Source of the DNA: an uncultured Blautia sp.
Lineage (GTDB): Bacteria > Bacillota > Clostridia > Lachnospirales > Lachnospiraceae
Direction of reading: 5' to 3'
Assembly: GCA_900543715.1 (NCBI GenBank)
Contig: UQSX01000008.1
Coordinates: 1 to 64,000, forward strand
DNA: 64,000 nucleotides
Shown: positions 31,087 through 40,613 of the stretch, in pieces
Position numbering within the stretch: the stretch's first letter is position 1
Layout: every line of letters begins with the position of its first letter
Translations under genes and position numbers: made by a program
Notes under the pieces: generated by a model
The model's database searches: none
What the model was told of the DNA's origin: nothing
Seen by the model: only the letters and a program-made list of their open reading frames with translations

Positions 31087-31258
31087 AAAAATCTGTGGGC
31101 TTTTTTATCTGGTACTCCAGGTCCCGGCTTTCAAAAACAACCTTAAAATAAGAATTCCTGCCCGGGCTAAGTCAGCTATGACCACCGGGTTTTTCCAACA
31201 TATTATGAGATTGAGGGCAAAACTAGCTGCTCTCTTATCATAATATGGAGGTAATGTT

Positions 31259-32641
31259 ATGGGCATAACAAATGCGAATAAAGAAATAGATGTTTCCAAA
31301 ATAGACTGCGATGGAATCGTGAAAGTAACTCTGGGGCTCTCTGCAGCACCGGATATTTCTTCCAATCCCACAGACATTGTTCTGGTGCTGGACCGTTCCG
31401 GGAGCATGACGGGAAGTCCCCTTGCCAATATGAAAGAAGGGGCAAAGACTTTTATAGATATTATTGATGAGTCTACGGACAGCTCCCAGGATGGAAATAT
31501 CGGCTCCGGGAGCCATATCGGTATTGTAAGCTTTGCCAGCGTTGCCGTGGCTGACACGGGGCTTATTACTTCAACAGAGGATTTAAAAAATGCTGTGGAC
31601 GGACTTATTGCCGGGGGAGCAACCAACCATGCAGACGCTTTTTCCAAGGCTATCCAGCTTTTCGATCCCGCCTCCTCCAATGCCAGGGTGATCATTATGT
31701 TTACAGATGGAAAAACCACAGCCGGAGCTCCTCCAGCCCCTGTGGCGGCAGAAGCCAGGGATGCAGGAATCGTCATCTACTGTATCGGACTTCTGGGGGA
31801 CGATGGAATAGACGTGGAAGTGCTTAACGACTGGGCCACAGACCCGGATGCATCTCATGTGGCGGTGACTCCGGATGAGGAAGAACTGGAGGATTTATTT
31901 GCAGATTTAGCGGCTGACATTTCAAAACCCGGGGCCCTTGATATTGTTATTGACGAGGAAGTGAACCCAGATTTCAGCATCGTGAGCATCAATCCTCCCA
32001 GCAAAGGTACCGCTGAGATGGTAAATTCCACCACACTTCAGTGGAAAATTTCTGAACTGGGGGTTTCCGGAAATGAGGGAGCTTCCCTGGAGTTCTTTAT
32101 TAAGCATATAGGCCAGACCTCGGGGAAAAAACTTGTGAATGCCTCTATTACCTATTCCGATAAAGATGGAAATAAGGTGATTTTCCCGGAACCTTATGTG
32201 ACTGTAGACTGCGAGAAGCCGGTGACCCCGGAGAAATGCCCACGTCCCATAGACTTTAAAGTGGAAGGATGTAAGGACTTTGCTGTGATAGATCTGGGGG
32301 ATGTATATCTGGAATCCCAGGGAAGGATACTGGAACTTAACCTCACCATTAAGAATGTGTGCCCGGATAAAAGAGTGGCTCTGGGGATTATCCTTACAGA
32401 AGTTGACTGCTATGGAAAGGAGTACCAGAGAGGCCTGAAAACCATGACAATTCCTGCCCACCACTATCCTGGATGCCGGGATATTCAGGTAAAATGCGTT
32501 AAATTTGTGGTTCCGGATGACATAAATGTATGCGGAGGAACTCCAGGGACAATGTGCGAAGAAAGAAAATTTAAGGCTCAGGTAATCGCGAATGCCATTG
32601 ATACAGACTTCAGATGCTGTGAGTCTGCGGCTAATATCTAA
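31259..32641 (+). CDS. Von Willebrand A domain protein with Cys-rich C-terminus
   Basis: 460 residues. A VWA domain fills about residues 35-215: the metal-binding DRSGSMTGS (MIDAS), the TNHADAF threonine loop and MFTDGKTTAG. Residues 225-325 look like a beta-sandwich ending in EPYVTVDC. The last 130 residues hold many cysteines (CPRPIDFKVEGCKDFAVIDL, CPDKR, CYGKEY, GCRDIQVKC, CGGTPGTMC, CCES). There is no signal peptide, membrane helix or LPXTG anchor, so it is either cytoplasmic, exported by another route or part of the spore. GGAGG precedes the ATG. VWA domains bind protein partners; the partner is unknown. Monocistronic by appearance. Confidence 0.8.
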   Translation: MGITNANKEIDVSKIDCDGIVKVTLGLSAAPDISSNPTDIVLVLDRSGSMTGSPLANMKEGAKTFIDIIDESTDSSQDGNIGSGSHIGIVSFASVAVADTGLITSTEDLKNAVDGLIAGGATNHADAFSKAIQLFDPASSNARVIIMFTDGKTTAGAPPAPVAAEARDAGIVIYCIGLLGDDGIDVEVLNDWATDPDASHVAVTPDEEELEDLFADLAADISKPGALDIVIDEEVNPDFSIVSINPPSKGTAEMVNSTTLQWKISELGVSGNEGASLEFFIKHIGQTSGKKLVNASITYSDKDGNKVIFPEPYVTVDCEKPVTPEKCPRPIDFKVEGCKDFAVIDLGDVYLESQGRILELNLTIKNVCPDKRVALGIILTEVDCYGKEYQRGLKTMTIPAHHYPGCRDIQVKCVKFVVPDDINVCGGTPGTMCEERKFKAQVIANAIDTDFRCCESAANI

Positions 32642-32652
32642 GATTGGATAAA

Positions 32653-32692
32653 GAGGGGGTATCCCAGGTCAGAAATGATTTGGGGTACCCCT
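32653..32692 (+). terminator. Hairpin after the VWA gene
   Basis: AGGGGGTATCCCA pairs with TGGGGTACCCCT with small mismatches across a 14-base loop. It lacks a following T run, so termination is only probable. Confidence 0.5.
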
Positions 32693-32720
32693 GAGAAATT
32701 TCTGGAAAGTCTGAGCAAAA

Positions 32721-32757
32721 TGTAATAATTGACATTACAATAGCTGCCAGTTAAAAT
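32721..32757 (+). promoter_or_regulatory. Promoter and operator of the Rrf2 gene
   Basis: TTGACA (32729-32734), 17 bases, TAAAAT (32752-32757). TGTAAT (32721-32726) and ATTACA (32734-32739) form a palindrome centred on the -35, suiting autorepression by the Rrf2 product. Confidence 0.65.
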
Positions 32758-32781
32758 AAAATACAAAGAAAGGAGACGCCC

Positions 32782-33210
32782 ATGCAGATTTCAAGCAGAT
32801 TTACAATTGCCATACATATGCTTACTTGTATGGAAAATTTTAAGGATGAATATAAGATAACCAGTGATTTCCTGGCTTCCAGCATTAATGTGAACCCTGT
32901 GATCATCCGCAGGATCTTGTCACAGCTGAAGGAGAAAGGACTCATTGAAGTAAAAAGAGGAACCGGAGGTGCCGCTGTGGCAAAGCCTCTGGAAGAGATT
33001 ACTTTTCTGGATGTATATCAGGCAGTAGAATGCATAGAGGAAAATACGCTGTTCCATTTTCATGAAAATCCTAATATGAACTGTCCTGTGGGAAAGAATA
33101 TCCATAACATCCTGGATGATAAGCTGCTCAGAGTCCAGGAAGCTATGGAAAAAGAGCTGAAGGCTATTACTCTGGCAGATGTAATGAAAGACCTGAATAA
33201 ATATGTATAA
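32782..33210 (+). CDS. Rrf2-family transcriptional regulator
   Basis: 142 residues. The winged helix opens with QISSRFTIAIHMLTCMENF and continues with SSINVNPVIIRRILSQLKEKGLIEVKRG and the wing TGGAAVAKPLEEITFLDV, all standard for Rrf2. IscR- and NsrR-type members bind an Fe-S cluster through three cysteines in the second half; here only the cysteine in NMNCPVGKN is seen there, so a classical cluster is unlikely. A CymR- or YwnA-like sensor using a single thiol or a partner protein is possible. AAAGGAG precedes the ATG. Confidence 0.88.
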   Translation: MQISSRFTIAIHMLTCMENFKDEYKITSDFLASSINVNPVIIRRILSQLKEKGLIEVKRGTGGAAVAKPLEEITFLDVYQAVECIEENTLFHFHENPNMNCPVGKNIHNILDDKLLRVQEAMEKELKAITLADVMKDLNKYV

Positions 33211-33298
33211 TTAACAATTCAGAAACAAAAGTTAAACATTACAGCAACAGAAAGAAGTTATCCTGTTTGTCAGAGACAGAGAAAAGGAGGAAAAGAAG

Positions 33299-33970
33299 AT
33301 GGTACACATCCTCGTGGTGGAAGATGATGAGAAACTGAACCGGATTGTCTGTACTTATCTGAATGACAGTGGTTTTCAGGCGAAGGGCTGTCTGAATGCC
33401 AGGGAGGCTTATGATGAAATGTACAATCAGCTTTACGACCTGATCATTTCAGACATTATGATGCCGGAAATTGATGGATTCGAATTTGCCCGGACGGTGC
33501 GGAAGGTGAACCAGAGAATCCCCATTCTCTTCATGTCTGCCAAGGATGATCTTCCTTCCAAGCAGAAAGGATTCCAGTTGGGAATCGACGATTATATGGT
33601 AAAACCTGTGGAACTGGATGAACTTGTCCTTCGGGTACGAGCCCTTCTGCGCCGGGCCAATATCGAGCTGGAGCGAAAGATTACAGTAGGAAACCTGGTT
33701 CTGGATGCCGATGGAATGAGCGCAGAGGTAGATGGAGAGGAAATCAGCCTGACTACCAGAGAATTTAATATTATATATAAGCTTCTTTCTTATCCCAAAA
33801 AGACTTTTTCCAGAGCTCAGCTAATGGACGAATTCTGGGACCTGGACAGCGACACCAGCCTTAGGGCGGTGGATGTATATATGACAAAACTGAGGAATAA
33901 ACTGTCTGGCTGTGATGGATTTAAACTGGTGACGGTGCGGGGACTGGGATATAAGGCGGTGCCTCAATGA
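33299..33970 (+). CDS. OmpR-family response regulator
   Basis: 223 residues. The receiver domain (1-118) has the acidic pocket in VVEDDEKLNR, the phospho-acceptor Asp in DLIISDIMMPEIDGFE, Ser in LFMSAKDD and Lys in DDYMVKPVE. The OmpR/PhoB winged helix (130-223) has LTTREFNIIYKLLSYPKKTFSRAQL and VRGLGYK. It is phosphorylated by the sensor kinase encoded immediately after, with a four-base ATGA overlap. AAAGGAGGAAAAG precedes the ATG. Target genes are unknown; the small membrane protein gene downstream may be part of the system. Confidence 0.93.
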   Translation: MVHILVVEDDEKLNRIVCTYLNDSGFQAKGCLNAREAYDEMYNQLYDLIISDIMMPEIDGFEFARTVRKVNQRIPILFMSAKDDLPSKQKGFQLGIDDYMVKPVELDELVLRVRALLRRANIELERKITVGNLVLDADGMSAEVDGEEISLTTREFNIIYKLLSYPKKTFSRAQLMDEFWDLDSDTSLRAVDVYMTKLRNKLSGCDGFKLVTVRGLGYKAVPQ

Positions 33971-35061
33971 CCAGGAAAGATAAAACCGGGAAGCGGATTA
34001 TTAAGGACAGCCTTTTTCCAGTTTCTCTTTTTGCTATTTATCTGGGAGTCCTGCTTCTGATGTCCGGGATCCATCAGGGACTGGTAGTGCTTATGAACGC
34101 TCTTGCATTGAACAGCTTCATTCAGACCCTTATTCCTACCATATACTGGAGTGCCGTGGCAGTAGGCCTGACTTTCTTTACAAGGAAGAAAATAAAGGAT
34201 ACTTACGAGGCCCCTCTTCACAGGCTGGCAGAAGCTACCGAGCAGGTAGCCGGAGGGGATTTTTCTGTATATGTTCCCACAATTCACACCTCTGACAAAC
34301 TGGATTATCTGGACGTGATGATTTTGGACTTCAACAAGATGGTGGAAGAACTGGGAAGCGTAGAGACCTTGAAGACAGATTTTGTTTCTAGTGTTTCTCA
34401 TGAGATGAAGACCCCTATTGCCATTATCAAAAACTATGCGGAACTTCTTCAGATGAAAAACGTAAGTGAGGAAGAAAAGCTGGAGTATGCAGAAAATATT
34501 CGGGAGGCCGCAGGAAAGCTGTCTGAACTGATCAGTAATATCCTGAAGCTGAACAAGCTGGAGAACCAGCGGATCGACCCGGAAATCGAAAGCTATGACC
34601 TATGCGGTCAGCTGGAAGAATGTATCCTGCAGTACGAAGAACTATGGGATGAAAAGGAACTGGAGCTGGAAGTAAATATAGAGGAAGGGGCTGTAATACA
34701 GGCAGACCCAAGTCTTATGGAACTGGTGTGGAATAACCTGATTTCCAATGCCATTAAGTTTACGGAACCGGGAGGAAAAGTAACCATACGTCAGACCAGA
34801 ACCAGTGATCATGTGGAGGTGTCTGTCTCAGACACTGGCTGCGGCATGAGCAGAGAAAGCGTCCGGCATATATTTGACAAATTTTACCAGGGAGATACTT
34901 CCCATTCAAAAGAAGGAAACGGACTGGGCCTGGCTCTGGTAAGGCGAATCCTGGACTTGATGAATGGAGAGATCCAGGTAATCAGTGAAAAGGGAAAAGG
35001 AAGTACCTTTACAGTAAAGCTTCCCAGACAGAAGGAAGGAAAAGAGGCCATTGGAGGTTGA
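33967..35061 (+). CDS. Sensor histidine kinase
   Basis: 364 residues. Two membrane helices (about 17-37 and 50-68) with almost no extracellular loop, then a HAMP linker (LHRLAEATEQVAGGDFSVYV). The HisKA motif is SSVSHEMKTPIAIIKNYAE with the phospho-accepting His, and the ATPase domain has NLISNAIKF, SDTGCGMS and KEGNGLGLALVRRI. The tiny loop suggests it senses within the membrane or through a partner, as in bacitracin-type (BceS-like) kinases. No ABC peptide transporter is adjacent, which weakens that comparison. It overlaps the regulator gene by four bases. Confidence 0.92.
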   Translation: MTRKDKTGKRIIKDSLFPVSLFAIYLGVLLLMSGIHQGLVVLMNALALNSFIQTLIPTIYWSAVAVGLTFFTRKKIKDTYEAPLHRLAEATEQVAGGDFSVYVPTIHTSDKLDYLDVMILDFNKMVEELGSVETLKTDFVSSVSHEMKTPIAIIKNYAELLQMKNVSEEEKLEYAENIREAAGKLSELISNILKLNKLENQRIDPEIESYDLCGQLEECILQYEELWDEKELELEVNIEEGAVIQADPSLMELVWNNLISNAIKFTEPGGKVTIRQTRTSDHVEVSVSDTGCGMSRESVRHIFDKFYQGDTSHSKEGNGLGLALVRRILDLMNGEIQVISEKGKGSTFTVKLPRQKEGKEAIGG

Positions 35062-35064
35062 TAA

Positions 35065-35637
35065 ATGTTGGAGAATGGGAGTAGAAAACATAGGGACTTT
35101 ATAGGATATGAATATAAAGAGGTATCAGCGGAGCCAGGGCAGATTTCTTTTCTTATAGATGGATATGAAAATTTCGGCTGGGAAGTGGATGAGAATATAG
35201 TGCAGTATGGCAGTGACAGATTCTCAGAGAAAACAAGGGCTTCCCACCACAGAAAAATAATGCTGCGATTGAAACGAAACCGGAAGATCGTCAATAAAAT
35301 GGAGCTTACAAGACTTCAGAGAAACTTTGAGGCCTGTGTAGCAGAAATCAAGAACCTGGAGAAAGAAAAGACTTCCCGTCCTGGGATACAGGCACTGTCT
35401 GTGGGAATCATAGGAACTGCCTTTATGGCCGGCTCCACTTTTGCCGTAACAGCAGATCCTCCTCTGATACTGTTATGCATTATTTTGGCTGTTCCGGGAT
35501 TTCTGGGCTGGATATTTCCCTTTTTTTTGTATAAATGGGGAGTCAGAAAACAGACAGAAAAAATGAATCCTCTCATAGAAGCGAAATATGATGAGATTTA
35601 TGAAATCTGTGAAAAAGGGAATAAGCTGCTGAATTAA
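35065..35637 (+). CDS. Membrane protein of unknown function downstream of the two-component pair
   Basis: 190 residues, not recognised. The N-terminal part (1-100) is polar and basic with a probable coiled segment (MELTRLQRNFEACVAEIKNL). Two membrane helices follow (about 112-130 and 135-157), then a short charged tail. The N-terminal 40 residues contain GYEYKEVSA and SFLIDGYENFGWEVDEN, a pattern I have seen in small phage-shock- or antibiotic-response-linked proteins but cannot assign. GGAGG lies before its ATG, three bases after the kinase stop, so it is cotranscribed and probably a target or modulator of the system. Confidence 0.7.
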   Translation: MLENGSRKHRDFIGYEYKEVSAEPGQISFLIDGYENFGWEVDENIVQYGSDRFSEKTRASHHRKIMLRLKRNRKIVNKMELTRLQRNFEACVAEIKNLEKEKTSRPGIQALSVGIIGTAFMAGSTFAVTADPPLILLCIILAVPGFLGWIFPFFLYKWGVRKQTEKMNPLIEAKYDEIYEICEKGNKLLN

Positions 35638-35664
35638 AAGAAATATAAAAACATGAATAGCGGT

Positions 35665-35727
35665 AAGCCGTCTCTTTTCGATGGAATTAGAAGATTTACA
35701 TAAAGTCTGCGGAAAGAGGCGGCTTTT
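35665..35727 (+). terminator. Terminator of the two-component operon
   Basis: AAGCCGTCTCTTTT (35665-35678) pairs with AAAGAGGCGGCTT (35713-35725) with one G-T pair, across a 34-base loop, then TTTGTG. The loop is long for a terminator. Confidence 0.7.
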
Positions 35728-35804
35728 GTGTATACAAATAAAAGCCGGTAAGTTATAATGAAAAAAACAAGTTGGTTTATATTCTACTGCTCGGGGAGGA
35801 GACA

Positions 35805-36833
35805 ATGGGGGAGAAAAGACTGAAGGCGGGAAAAATTTTACTGCTGTCTGTAAAAATCGCAATAGGAGCCAGTCTGGCTATTTATATAGCAGAATACCTT
35901 CAGCTGGAGTATGCTGCTTCTGCGGGGATCATTACCCTTCTGTCTGTTTTGACCACAAAGTGGGGAACACTGAAACTTTCTCTTCTGCGTATTCTTACAT
36001 TTCTCATAACTGCAGCAGGATGCTGGCTGATTCTTCAGTACGTCCGGGGAGACTGGATAGGATTTGGAATTTTTCTTTTTTTCATGGTAGGGCTTTGTGA
36101 ACTGACTGGTCTTAGAAATACCCTTTCGGTAAACGCAGTTATTGCTACCCATATTCTGGCGGCCCAGGATTTCTCGGTGGACTTTTTACTCAATGAATTT
36201 TTCCTGGTGCTGATTGGAGTTGGCCTGGCTTTCGTCCTGAATCTTTTCAACGGGAATAGGGCTCACAAAAAAATGCTTATAAAAAATATGCGCTATACGG
36301 AGCAGCAGCTTCAGATGATCCTGGAAAGACTGGCGGGCTACCTGAGGAGAGAGGAAACTGTGGGAAGCATATGGGCGGATATTATCCGTTTGGAGGATAA
36401 ACTGAAATTTTTTATTGAACAGGCTTATGAGTATCAGAACAACACCTGGCATTTTCATCCAGCTTATTACATTGATTACTTTGAGATGAGAGAAAAACAG
36501 TATGGGATTTTGCATAATCTCCACTATGAGATTAAAAAGATAAGAAATATGCCGGAACAGGCGGAAGTAGTAGCAGAATACATCCTTTACATGAAGGAAC
36601 ACGTAACAGAAATGAATAATCCAAAAGTTCAGCTGGAACGCCTCCACCAGGTTCTGGCAGATATGGAAAAGACTCCTTTGCCTGAAAACTGGGAGGAATT
36701 TGAAGGAAAAGCAAAGGTATATCATATTATGATGGATTTGGAAGAATTTCTGATATATAAGAAAAGATTTGTAGAATCACTTGATGAGAAGAAATTGAGG
36801 ATTTACTGGAATAAAGAAAACGCAGGGAGTTAA
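35805..36833 (+). CDS. Aromatic acid exporter (ArAE/FUSC-like) family protein
   Basis: 342 residues from ATG 35805, with GGGGAGGAG upstream. The first 155 residues hold about five membrane helices, including AGIITLLSVLTTKWGTLKLS, typical of the small ArAE proteins of Bacillota. The C-terminal half (160-342) is helical and cytoplasmic with YTEQQLQMILERLAGYL. Distant relatives (AaeB, FusC) export aromatic acids, but small Gram-positive members have no confirmed substrate. It stands alone, with its 3' end shared with a bidirectional terminator. Confidence 0.8.
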   Translation: MGEKRLKAGKILLLSVKIAIGASLAIYIAEYLQLEYAASAGIITLLSVLTTKWGTLKLSLLRILTFLITAAGCWLILQYVRGDWIGFGIFLFFMVGLCELTGLRNTLSVNAVIATHILAAQDFSVDFLLNEFFLVLIGVGLAFVLNLFNGNRAHKKMLIKNMRYTEQQLQMILERLAGYLRREETVGSIWADIIRLEDKLKFFIEQAYEYQNNTWHFHPAYYIDYFEMREKQYGILHNLHYEIKKIRNMPEQAEVVAEYILYMKEHVTEMNNPKVQLERLHQVLADMEKTPLPENWEEFEGKAKVYHIMMDLEEFLIYKKRFVESLDEKKLRIYWNKENAGS

Positions 36834-36850
36834 ACCTGCGTTTTCTTTAT
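36811..36850. terminator. Bidirectional terminator overlapping two stop codons
   Basis: ATAAAGAAAACGCAGG (36811-36826) and CCTGCGTTTTCTTTAT (36835-36850) are exact inverse copies (16 of 16). The left arm is coding sequence of the exporter gene; the right arm reaches the flavodoxin stop codon at 36847-36849. Confidence 0.9.
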
Positions 36851-37323
36851 TCCAGTGTATTTACCCAAGCTGCCAGAGCCTCTTTCGTTGGGGCGCCGTT
36901 GAGAAGCTTTCCTGGCTTCCAGTTTATAGATGGATATTGCTGACGGAGTTTTTTCTCGCAATTTTCGACACCGCTGCTGCCGGAAGTAGCGAAAGGAATT
37001 ACAGTTTTTCCGGCAAAGTCATAGGACTCTAAGAATGTATTAATGATAGTAGGGGCTACATACCACCATACGGGAAAACCAAGGAAGATCACGTCATAAC
37101 TGCCGGCATCCATATCCTCTTTCATGATCTCCGGGCGAGAAGAAGGATCGTTTATCTCCAAAGAGCTGCGGCTTTTTTTATTCATCCAGTCCAGATCTGC
37201 AGCAGTATAGGGAATAGCTGGCTGGATTTTATACAGATCAGCCTCTGCGGCCTGAGCCAGATTTTTTGCTACAGCTTCCGTTACGCCGCTTGCAGAAAAA
37301 TACGCTACTAATTTTTTACTCAT
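36847..37323 (-). CDS. Flavodoxin
   Basis: 158 residues. It begins [20 protein letters not shown], the FMN phosphate loop of flavodoxin-like proteins, and has [20 protein letters not shown] and [16 protein letters not shown] around the flavin. This is the flavodoxin_4 type often annotated in gut Bacillota, smaller electron carriers or NADPH-dependent FMN reductase relatives. It may provide low-potential electrons to radical SAM or other enzymes, but no partner gene is adjacent. A GGAGGAAC ribosome site precedes the ATG. Confidence 0.9.
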   Translation of the reverse strand: MSKKLVAYFSASGVTEAVAKNLAQAAEADLYKIQPAIPYTAADLDWMNKKSRSSLEINDPSSRPEIMKEDMDAGSYDVIFLGFPVWWYVAPTIINTFLESYDFAGKTVIPFATSGSSGVENCEKKLRQQYPSINWKPGKLLNGAPTKEALAAWVNTLE

Positions 37324-37362
37324 GTCTGTTCCTCCAATCTTATATTTTGTCTTTTTCTTTCT

Positions 37363-37392
37363 ATTATAGGAGCAGGAAGGGGAAAAGTCTAA
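37363..37392 (-). promoter_or_regulatory. Promoter of the flavodoxin gene
   Basis: Minus-strand TTAGAC, 18 bases, TATAAT, about 40 bases before the ATG. Confidence 0.5.
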
Positions 37393-37574
37393 TGCTTATA
37401 TGGTATTGAAGAAAATGCCTTTCACGTACAGAAATCCTTTTTGGAGAAATTCTGTTGAGACATTTCTATATTTGTTTCGAAATCTTATATTCTTTAGTTA
37501 AACAAGTGATACACTGCCGGGCCTCTTTGTATTATACTGTAAGCAGAGAACAATCCAATAGGAGGAAATGGACC

Positions 37575-40500
37575 ATGGGTGCATTTGATTATCAGAAAGT
37601 AAAAGATCCGCGTTATTTTCAGGAAGGAAGAATGGAAGCTCATTCCGACCATCCGTATTATGCATCAGCAGAGGATGCAGGAGAAAAAGTATGTGTATTT
37701 ACTGAAAGCCTGAATGGCTTGTGGAAGTTTCACTATGCCAGAAATTATAATTCTGCCATACAGGGATTTGAGACGGAAGAATATAACTGCAGGAACTGGG
37801 AGGATATCCGGGTGCCGGCTCACATTCAGATGGAAGGCTACGATGTGCCTCAGTACGCTAACACCCAGTATCCCTGGGAAGGACATGAAGAGATTCAGCC
37901 AGGTGAGATCCCGGAAAACTTTAATCCGGTGGCCAGTTATGTGAAATATTTTGAAGTTCCGGAACATATGAAGGACAGAAGGCTTTTTATCTCCTTTCAG
38001 GGTGCGGAAAGCGGTCTGGCTCTCTGGCTGAACGGACATTTTGTGGGATACAGTGAGGACACCTTTACTCCGTCAGAATTTGAACTGACAGAATATGTAA
38101 AGGAAGGAGAAAACAAGCTGGCAGCCCAGGTGTTTAAATGGACTTCCAGCAGCTGGTGCGAGGACCAGGATTTTTACAGATTTTCCGGAATTTACAGAGA
38201 TGTATATCTGTACACGGTTCCCGATGTACATATCAGAGACCTGAGAATCCGGGCCATACCTGACGAGACATTGACCAGAGGCACTCTGGAAATCCGCACA
38301 GAAGCCTGGGGACAGGGAAAAGCCCTGGTCTGCCTGTCCAAAAACGGCAGGACCTTTGAAGGAGAGTATGATCTGGACAAGGGCGGACTTACTATGGAGA
38401 TCGAAAATCCAGCGCTGTGGAGCGCAGAAGAGCCTCAGCTTTATGATCTGACTATCCAGATATATGACCAGGATGGAAACCTTCAGGAATATATCCCGGA
38501 ACGGGTGGGATTCCGCAGATTTGAAATAAAAGACCATGTCATGACTCTGAATGGAAAACGTATTGTATTCAAGGGTGTGAACCGCCATGAATTCAGTTCT
38601 GTTTCCGGGCGCCATGTGTCCGAAGAAGAACTTATCAAAGACCTGAAGACCATGAAGCAAAATAATATCAATGCCATCCGCACCTGTCATTATCCAGATG
38701 CGTCTCCACTGTATCGTCTCTGCGATGAGTACGGACTGTATCTTATCGATGAGACGAACCTGGAATCCCATGGTTCCTGGGATACTGTGGAAGAGACAGG
38801 TGATATTTCAGGAGTAGTTCCCTGTGACAGACCGGAATGGCTGGATATGATGCTGGACCGCGCCAACTCCATGTATCAGAGAGATAAGAACCATCCGGCT
38901 GTTTTGATCTGGTCCTGCGGCAATGAATCTTTCGGAGGAAAGGATATCTTTGAAATGTCCCAGTTTTTCAGAAAAGAGGATCCTACCCGTCTGGTTCATT
39001 ACGAAGGAGTATTCCATGACCGGAGATACAATGATACCAGCGATATCGAAAGCCAGATGTATACTTCAGTGGAGAACATTAAGAAATTCTTAGAGAAAGA
39101 CAGGAGCAAGCCTTTTATCTGCTGTGAATATACCCATGCTATGGGAAACTCCTGCGGAGCTATGTACAAGTATACAGATCTTACAGATACTGAGCCTTTA
39201 TATCAGGGGGGATTTATCTGGGATTATATTGATCAGACTCTGTATAAAAAAGACAGATACGGAAAAGAATTTCAGGCCTACGGAGGAGACTTTGGCGAAC
39301 GTCCCACAGACTATGAGTTCAGCGCCAACGGTATTGCTCATGGGGGCGAGAGAAATCCTTCGCCTAAGATGCAGGAAGTAAAATTCAATTATCAGAATAT
39401 TACCGCTCAGGTGGGAGCTGAAGAGGTTAAGGTTATCAACAAGAATCTTTTTGTAAACACCAATACCTTTAACTGCGTTGTAACTGTAGAAAGAGATGGA
39501 AAGATTATCCGCAGAGCAGGACTTGAGACGGATGTTGAACCCTTATCTGAAAAGACCTATGCCCTCCCTGTTCCTCAGGAGACCAGACCAGGGGAGTATG
39601 CGGTCACTGTGGCTTTCCTTTTGAAGGAAGACAAAGTATGGGCAGCCGCAGGTCATGAAGTAGCTTTTGGTCAGTATGTCTACAGTGTCCAGACAGAGAA
39701 AAAGAAATCTGCCAAAAAGATTGAAGTCATCAGAAGCACTCATAATATCGGTGTTAAAGGAGAGAACTTTGAGGTGATCTTTTCCGGTCTTAATGGAGGA
39801 CTGGCCTCCTATAAATATGGAGGAAAGGAAATGATCGAGGCAATTCCAAAGCCGAATTTCTGGAGAGCTCCTACGGACAATGACAACGGCAACTTTATGC
39901 CTGCAAGATATGGACAGTGGAAGATTGCCAGCCTCTATGCCACCCATAAAGACTACCGGGAAAACACCTATGCGAAGATCATAAAACCTGAACTGGAGGT
40001 TAAGGAGAATACTGCAAAGGTTACTTTTACATACCTTCTTCCTACAAGGCCTGTATCTCAGTGCCAGCTTTCCTATGAGGTAGACGGAGAAGGAAAAGTG
40101 ACAGCCGTCCTTTCCTATGATCCGGTGAAAGAACTGGGAGATATGCCGGAATTTGGCGTAATGTTCAAGCTGAATGCAGACTATGACCATCTGGAATGGT
40201 ACGGACTGGGACCGGCTGAGACCTATGCAGACAGGCAGAAAGGGGCAAAGCTGGGAATTTACAGAAACCTGGTAAAAGACAATATGGCCGCTTATGTAGT
40301 GCCTCAGGAGTGCGGAGCCAAGGCCGGCGTCCGGTATGCGAAAGTAACAGACCGGAAAGGTAGAGGAATGCTTTTTGAAATGGATGAGAAGAGCGGTCCC
40401 ATGATGTTTTCCGCTCTGCCTTATACGCCTCATGAGATGGAAAATGCCAGACATCCTTATGAACTGCCGGAGGTACATTATACAGTAGTACGGGCAGCTC

Positions 40501-40613
40501 TGGGACAGATGGGTATTGCCGGAGATGACAGCTGGGGAAGCCCCACACATCCGGAATTTCTATTAAATGCAGAAGGAAAAATGGAGTTCGCTTTCTCCTT
40601 TAAAGGCATTTAA
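37575..40613 (+). CDS. lacZ: GH2 beta-galactosidase (LacZ type)
   Basis: 1012 residues from ATG 37575, with AGGAGGAA upstream; length matches E. coli LacZ. All five LacZ domains are present: sugar-binding (GLWKFHYARNYN), immunoglobulin-like, TIM barrel with GVNRHEFSS and the acid/base Glu451 in SCGNESFGG, nucleophile Glu518 in CEYTHAMGNS, and the C-terminal Bgal_small_N domain with FWRAPTDNDNG and YGLGPAETYADR. It hydrolyses lactose and other beta-galactosides; no signal peptide, so it acts in the cytoplasm. No transporter or LacI-type regulator is adjacent, so control is unclear. A CTTTGAG/CTCAAAG hairpin (40618-40639) follows without a T run. Confidence 0.95.
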   Translation: MGAFDYQKVKDPRYFQEGRMEAHSDHPYYASAEDAGEKVCVFTESLNGLWKFHYARNYNSAIQGFETEEYNCRNWEDIRVPAHIQMEGYDVPQYANTQYPWEGHEEIQPGEIPENFNPVASYVKYFEVPEHMKDRRLFISFQGAESGLALWLNGHFVGYSEDTFTPSEFELTEYVKEGENKLAAQVFKWTSSSWCEDQDFYRFSGIYRDVYLYTVPDVHIRDLRIRAIPDETLTRGTLEIRTEAWGQGKALVCLSKNGRTFEGEYDLDKGGLTMEIENPALWSAEEPQLYDLTIQIYDQDGNLQEYIPERVGFRRFEIKDHVMTLNGKRIVFKGVNRHEFSSVSGRHVSEEELIKDLKTMKQNNINAIRTCHYPDASPLYRLCDEYGLYLIDETNLESHGSWDTVEETGDISGVVPCDRPEWLDMMLDRANSMYQRDKNHPAVLIWSCGNESFGGKDIFEMSQFFRKEDPTRLVHYEGVFHDRRYNDTSDIESQMYTSVENIKKFLEKDRSKPFICCEYTHAMGNSCGAMYKYTDLTDTEPLYQGGFIWDYIDQTLYKKDRYGKEFQAYGGDFGERPTDYEFSANGIAHGGERNPSPKMQEVKFNYQNITAQVGAEEVKVINKNLFVNTNTFNCVVTVERDGKIIRRAGLETDVEPLSEKTYALPVPQETRPGEYAVTVAFLLKEDKVWAAAGHEVAFGQYVYSVQTEKKKSAKKIEVIRSTHNIGVKGENFEVIFSGLNGGLASYKYGGKEMIEAIPKPNFWRAPTDNDNGNFMPARYGQWKIASLYATHKDYRENTYAKIIKPELEVKENTAKVTFTYLLPTRPVSQCQLSYEVDGEGKVTAVLSYDPVKELGDMPEFGVMFKLNADYDHLEWYGLGPAETYADRQKGAKLGIYRNLVKDNMAAYVVPQECGAKAGVRYAKVTDRKGRGMLFEMDEKSGPMMFSALPYTPHEMENARHPYELPEVHYTVVRAALGQMGIAGDDSWGSPTHPEFLLNAEGKMEFAFSFKGI

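Noticed and set aside
31017..31258. TPP riboswitch before thiW
   Set aside because: No CUGAGA or related core is present on the minus strand in the leader.
33967..35637. BceRS-type bacitracin resistance module
   Set aside because: The kinase has a very short extracellular loop as in BceS, but no BceAB-type ABC transporter lies nearby.
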